Part shown: positions 60,394 to 64,000 of the stretch, piece after piece
Layout of the letters: each line of letters begins with the position of its first letter
Numbering within the stretch: position 1 is the stretch's first letter
NCBI RefSeq assembly: GCF_019857225.1
Contig: NZ_JAFJSY010000018.1
Coordinates: 108,045-172,044, forward strand
DNA length: 64,000 nt
Source: Streptomyces plumbidurans
GTDB taxonomy: Bacteria > Actinomycetota > Actinomycetes > Streptomycetales > Streptomycetaceae
Reading direction: 5' to 3'
The notes under the pieces: generated by a model
The model's input: only the letters and a program-made list of their open reading frames with translations
Told to the model about the DNA's origin: nothing
Databases searched by the model: none
Made by a program: the position numbers and the translations under genes

Positions 60394-62723
60394 AGGCGGG
60401 GCACTGGGCCAGGGATCTGGCCCTGGGGGTGCGGTTCGCCTTCAGCGGTGGCCGTGAGGGGTGGATACGGGCCGTACTGACGGCCGTCGGCGTCGGGCTC
60501 GGGGTGGCGCTGCTGCTGCTGACGACCGCCATTCCGAGCGCGCTGTCCGAGCGGGACAAGCGGGAGAGCGCCCGGGACGACTTCACGTACACCGGGAAGG
60601 TGCTGCCGAAGGCCGGCGACACGCTGATCGTCGCCTCCACCGACACGACCTTCCACGGGGCGGACGTGCGCGGCCGGCTGCTGCAGCAGGAGGGGGCGCG
60701 GGCGCCGCTGCCGCCGGGCGTCGCGACGTTCCCGGCCAAGGGCGAGATGTTCGTCTCGCCCGCGCTGAAGAAGCTGCTCGCGTCCGGATCCGGCAAGCTG
60801 CTGCGCGAACGCATCCCCTACCGCGCCGTGGGCACCATTGCCGACCGCGGGCTCGTCGGGCCCGCCGAACTCGCCTACTACGCGGGCGCCTCGGGCCTGG
60901 AGCGGCATCTGGCCGGCGGCAGCGTCGAGCGCATCCACTACTTCGGGCCCTCCCCCGGGCAGCAGCAGGACGGCCTGGACCCGATCCTGCTGCTGCTCGT
61001 CACGATCATCTTCGTGGTGCTGCTGCTGCCCGTCGGCGTGTTCATAGCCGCGGCCGTCCGCTTCGGCGGCGAGCGCCGCGACCGCCGTCTCGCGGCGCTG
61101 AGGCTGGTCGGCGCCGACGGCCGGATGGCCCGCAGGATCGCGGGCGGCGAGGCCCTGGCCGGGGCGCTGCTCGGGCTCGTTCTCGGCACCGCCTTCTTCC
61201 TCACGGGACGTCAACTGGTGGCGCTGCTGGAGGTGCGGGACATCAGCGTCTTCCCGAGCGACCTCAATCCGTCGCCGGCGCTCGTCCTGCTCGTGGCCGT
61301 CGCGGTGCCCGCCTCCGCCGTCCTGGTCACGCTGTTCGCGCTGCGCAGGGTCGTCATCGAGCCGCTCGGCGTGGTCCGTACGGCGCGCCCGCCGCGGCGC
61401 CGGCTGTGGTGGCGGCTGCTGCTGCCGCTGGCCGGGCTCGGGCTGCTGTACCCGATGATCGGCCAGGGCAACGACAACGGGAACTTCAACCAGTGGATGG
61501 TGATCGGCGGCACCGTGCTGCTGCTGGTCGGTGTCACCGCGCTGCTGCCGTGGATCGTCGAGGCCGTGGTGGCCCGGCTGGACTCCGGTCCGGTCTCCTG
61601 GCAACTGGCGGTGCGCAGGCTGCAGTTGAGCAGCGGCTCGGCCGCCCGGATGGTCAACGGCATCGCGGTCGCGGTGGCCGGTGCGGTCGCCCTGCAGATG
61701 CTGTTCGCCGGGGTCCAGCACGACTACACCAAGGACACGAAGAACGACCTCAGCCGGGCGCAGATGGAGATCTCCGTGCGCGGTGACGTCCCGCTGTCCG
61801 AGGTGGACCACAAGCTCGCCGGGACCGAGGGCGTGCGCAAGGTGACGGCGCTCTCGCTGGGCTCGGTCGGGGACGGGCCGAAGAACCCGGCGACCGAGCT
61901 GGAGATGGCCGTCGGCAGCTGCGCGCAGCTGGCCGAGGTGGCCCGGCTGGGCTCCTGCCGCGACGGCGACATCTTCCGCATCGTCGGCGACCAGTACGGC
62001 GGCGACACGAAGAAGCTGATCGCGCCGGGCCGCACCCTGTACTTCGACCCCGCCTATGACGGGGTGAGCAGCCATACGGCGGCCTGGAAGGTGCCCTCCG
62101 GCGTGAAGACGGCCGCGCAGCGCGAGGACCCCACGGGCTACGAGCGCGGCGGACTGCTCATCACCTCGGGCGCGCTGCCCGCGGCCGCGACGGCCGGGCT
62201 GAGCCAGAAGGTGTATCTCTCGCTGGACCGGTCGGTGGCGGACGCCGACGAGCACGCGCGCAACACGGCCGCACAGCTGGACCCGCTGGCGAACGTGTAC
62301 ACCCTGACGTCCTCGAAGCAGTCGCTGCAGTTCCGATCCATCCGCACCGGCCTGTTCGTGGGCGCCACCTGCGTCCTCGTGCTGATCGGCGCGAGCCTGC
62401 TGGTCTCGCAGCTGGAGCAGTTGCGCGAGCGCAAGAAGCTGCTGTCGTCGCTGGTCGCCTTCGGCACCCGGCGCCGCACGCTGAGCCTGTCGGTGCTGTG
62501 GCAGACGGCGATCCCGATCGCCCTGGGCCTGCTGCTCGCCTCGGTGGTCGGCCTGACGCTGGGCGCGGTGCTGCTGAAGATGACCGGCACGACGGTGAGC
62601 GTGGACTGGGCGAGTGTGCTGTCGATGACGGGCATCGGCGCGGCGGTCGTCCTCGCCGTGACCGTGCTCAGCCTGCCGCCGCTGCTGCGGCTGATGCGCC
62701 CGGACGGCCTGCGCACCGAGTAG
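60390..62723 (+). CDS. FtsX-like ABC permease
   Basis: 777 residues with two FtsX-type permease halves: an N-terminal span (about 20-45), a large extracytoplasmic domain, three spans near 190-310, further spans around 335-390, a second extracytoplasmic domain (about 430-640) and three C-terminal spans ending near 770. This MacB-like duplicated architecture is found in antimicrobial-peptide or lipid exporters. With PadR control, a drug or peptide stress function is likely but unproven. A hairpin terminates the operon. Confidence 0.93.
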   Translation: MKAGHWARDLALGVRFAFSGGREGWIRAVLTAVGVGLGVALLLLTTAIPSALSERDKRESARDDFTYTGKVLPKAGDTLIVASTDTTFHGADVRGRLLQQEGARAPLPPGVATFPAKGEMFVSPALKKLLASGSGKLLRERIPYRAVGTIADRGLVGPAELAYYAGASGLERHLAGGSVERIHYFGPSPGQQQDGLDPILLLLVTIIFVVLLLPVGVFIAAAVRFGGERRDRRLAALRLVGADGRMARRIAGGEALAGALLGLVLGTAFFLTGRQLVALLEVRDISVFPSDLNPSPALVLLVAVAVPASAVLVTLFALRRVVIEPLGVVRTARPPRRRLWWRLLLPLAGLGLLYPMIGQGNDNGNFNQWMVIGGTVLLLVGVTALLPWIVEAVVARLDSGPVSWQLAVRRLQLSSGSAARMVNGIAVAVAGAVALQMLFAGVQHDYTKDTKNDLSRAQMEISVRGDVPLSEVDHKLAGTEGVRKVTALSLGSVGDGPKNPATELEMAVGSCAQLAEVARLGSCRDGDIFRIVGDQYGGDTKKLIAPGRTLYFDPAYDGVSSHTAAWKVPSGVKTAAQREDPTGYERGGLLITSGALPAAATAGLSQKVYLSLDRSVADADEHARNTAAQLDPLANVYTLTSSKQSLQFRSIRTGLFVGATCVLVLIGASLLVSQLEQLRERKKLLSSLVAFGTRRRTLSLSVLWQTAIPIALGLLLASVVGLTLGAVLLKMTGTTVSVDWASVLSMTGIGAAVVLAVTVLSLPPLLRLMRPDGLRTE

Positions 62724-62740
62724 CGGCACCAGAGGCACGC

Positions 62741-62772
62741 AGGGCCCCTCCCCGCGGCCGGGGAGGGGCCCT
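62741..62772. terminator. Bidirectional hairpin after the ABC permease
   Basis: AGGGCCCCTCCCCG pairs perfectly with CGGGGAGGGGCCCT (14 bp) around a 4-nt loop, between convergent stops at 62723 and 62795. Confidence 0.85.
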
Positions 62773-62794
62773 CGTCGCTCACGGACCGCGTGGG

Positions 62795-64000
62795 TCAGAC
62801 TCCGGCGTCCTCCGCCTCGTCCTTGGGTGTTGCCGCGCCGTCGGGTGCGGCGTCGGCCCGGGGCGGCTCGTCCTCGGCCTCCTGCGGAGCGGAGGGCTGC
62901 GCAGTGTCGTCGCCGCCGGGGATGTGCTCCTCGGAGTACGCCCGCAGATAGCCCATGACCGTGTTGGTGACGGCCACCAGCGGTACGGCGACCACCGCGC
63001 CGCCGATGCCCGCCACCATGCCGCCGCCGGCGACGGACAGGACCACCGCGAGCGGATGGACGCGTACGGCACGGCCGAGGATGAACGGCTGCAGGATGTG
63101 GCCCTCGATCTGCTGGACGGCGAGCACCACGGCGAGCGTCATCACGGCCGTGAACACGCCCTGGGTGACCAGCGCGACGACCACCGCCAGCGCGCCGGAG
63201 GCCACCGCGCCGACGAGCGGGATGAAGGAGAACAGGAAGATGAAGACGGCCAGCGGGACGGCCATCGGCACATCGAGGAAGTAGATGCCCAGGCCGATGA
63301 AGATGGCGTCGATCAGGGCCACCAGCACCGTGCCGCGCACATAGGCGGTCAGTGTGCGCCAGGCCCGCGGGCCCGCGCCGGAGATGGCGGGACGGGCGGC
63401 GGCGGGGACGAGCTTGAGCGTCCACTCCCAGATGCGCCGGCCGTCGTAGAGCAGGAACAGGGTCGAGAAGAACGTCAGCAGGATGCCGGTCAGCGCCTCG
63501 ACCACGACCTGGACGCCCTCCAGGCCCGCCGAGGTGATCTGGTCGCTGTTCGCGCCGACCGCGTCGCGCAGGTTCTTGGCGATCTGGTTGATCTGCTTGT
63601 CGGTGACGTGGAAGGGGCTCTTGAGCAGCCAGTTGCGCAGATCGTCGATGCCGCTCTGGATCTGGTCGGAGAGGTTGTCGATGTTCTCCATGACCTGCCA
63701 GGTCACGAACCAGCCGATCAGCCCCATGACGACGAAGCCGAGGATCGCGGTCAGGGCGGTCGCCGGACCGCGCGGCACGCCGTGTCGCCTCAGCCGGGCC
63801 ACGGTGGGCTGCAGCAGCGCCGTGATGAGCAGTGCGACGACGAAGGCGAGGACGACGAGCTGTACGGCGCTGATGACCCGCATCAGCACCCACAGCGTGC
63901 CCGCGAGCACCAGCAGCCGCCAGCCGGCCTCCGCGGCGACGCGCACGCCCCACGGGACGGCCTGCGCGGGCTCGGGGCGGGTGGCGCGCGGCGCCGGCGG
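62795..64000 (-). CDS. AI-2E family transporter, 5' end outside the window
   Basis: At least 383 residues from the GTG at 63946, and the frame remains open with Pro/Ala-rich residues to the window edge, so the true start probably lies beyond 64000. About seven to eight membrane spans in the AI-2E/PerM arrangement: RLLVLAGTLWVLMRVISAVQ, LVVLAFVVALLITALLQPTV, FVVMGLIGWFVTWQVMENI, GILLTFFSTLFLLYDGRRIW, FIFLFSFIPLVGAVASGAL, GHILQPFILGRAVRVHPLAV. The C-terminus is acidic. Members transport AI-2, act as Na+/H+ antiporters or have unknown roles. Confidence 0.9.
   Translation of the reverse strand, partial: PPAPRATRPEPAQAVPWGVRVAAEAGWRLLVLAGTLWVLMRVISAVQLVVLAFVVALLITALLQPTVARLRRHGVPRGPATALTAILGFVVMGLIGWFVTWQVMENIDNLSDQIQSGIDDLRNWLLKSPFHVTDKQINQIAKNLRDAVGANSDQITSAGLEGVQVVVEALTGILLTFFSTLFLLYDGRRIWEWTLKLVPAAARPAISGAGPRAWRTLTAYVRGTVLVALIDAIFIGLGIYFLDVPMAVPLAVFIFLFSFIPLVGAVASGALAVVVALVTQGVFTAVMTLAVVLAVQQIEGHILQPFILGRAVRVHPLAVVLSVAGGGMVAGIGGAVVAVPLVAVTNTVMGYLRAYSEEHIPGGDDTAQPSAPQEAEDEPPRADAAPDGAATPKDEAEDAGV

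Noticed and set aside
60147..63953. A minus-strand frame of about 1270 codons opposite the ABC permease
   Set aside because: It spans the FtsX operon and part of the AI-2E gene in the wrong frame. Composition is Arg/Gly/Asp-rich with no recognisable domain.

Overview
This is a high-GC window with strong G/C bias in third codon positions. Its gene content is that of Streptomyces or a close relative: a bldK-type oligopeptide importer, a WhiB-like protein, DUF397/DUF5753 and RsbW-like families, SpoIIE/PP2C-ATPase fusions, class II FBPase and a DUF1707 protein. No rRNA, tRNA, CRISPR array, insertion sequence or prophage gene was seen.

Layout. 0-1 kb: three gene fragments (an Rpn-like tail, an RsbW-like ATPase tail, a DUF5753 regulator tail) and an intact DUF397 gene. 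1-7.2 kb: a five-gene oligopeptide ABC operon on the minus strand whose order (permease, lipoprotein, permease, ATPase, ATPase) is that of bldKABCDE. 7.7-12.5 kb: typA, a family-5 binding lipoprotein and a small hypothetical gene. 12.5-16.1 kb: an Sdh1-type (type F) succinate dehydrogenase operon, sdhC-sdhA-sdhB. 16.1-23.6 kb: a GH18-like exoprotein, a TPM-family relative that lacks its TPM domain and carries a long pentapeptide repeat, a PAS-PAS-GAF-PP2C-ATPase protein, a separate RsbW-like ATPase, a Nudix hydrolase and a SPOR mini-protein.

23.6-39.4 kb is accessory. It holds a GntR regulator, a divergent SDR/LysR pair, DUF488, a frameshifted cupin, a relic zone where an AarF-like and an acyl-CoA ligase gene are both cut off and joined at a palindrome, an epoxide-hydrolase-like enzyme, an MMPL exporter, a secondary class II DAHP synthase with a phosphopantetheinyl transferase, and a carboxylesterase flanked by two paralogous sets of sigma factor plus SRPBCC-like protein. 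One of those sigma genes is frameshifted. From memory of S. coelicolor gene order, this accessory block sits in the interval that holds the actinorhodin cluster there.

39.4-64 kb is conserved core: ychF, DUF6542, ppgK, ispH, xseA-xseB, a nitroreductase, DUF4245, glpX, a WhiB-like gene, DUF1707, both fumarase classes in tandem, DUF402, a second SpoIIE-type phosphatase with a sigma-B-like promoter, a class A PBP, an SPFH protein with a ribbon-helix-helix partner, a PadR-controlled FtsX-type ABC transporter, and an AI-2E family permease running off the window.

Themes: central carbon and respiration (succinate dehydrogenase, fumarases, FBPase, polyphosphate glucokinase), developmental and stress signalling by partner-switch proteins, and peptide uptake. 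The items most worth a second look are the duplicated sigma/SRPBCC module, the TPM-less repeat protein, the six-copy 11-bp repeat between DUF1707 and fumarase, and the two joined double-truncation scars.
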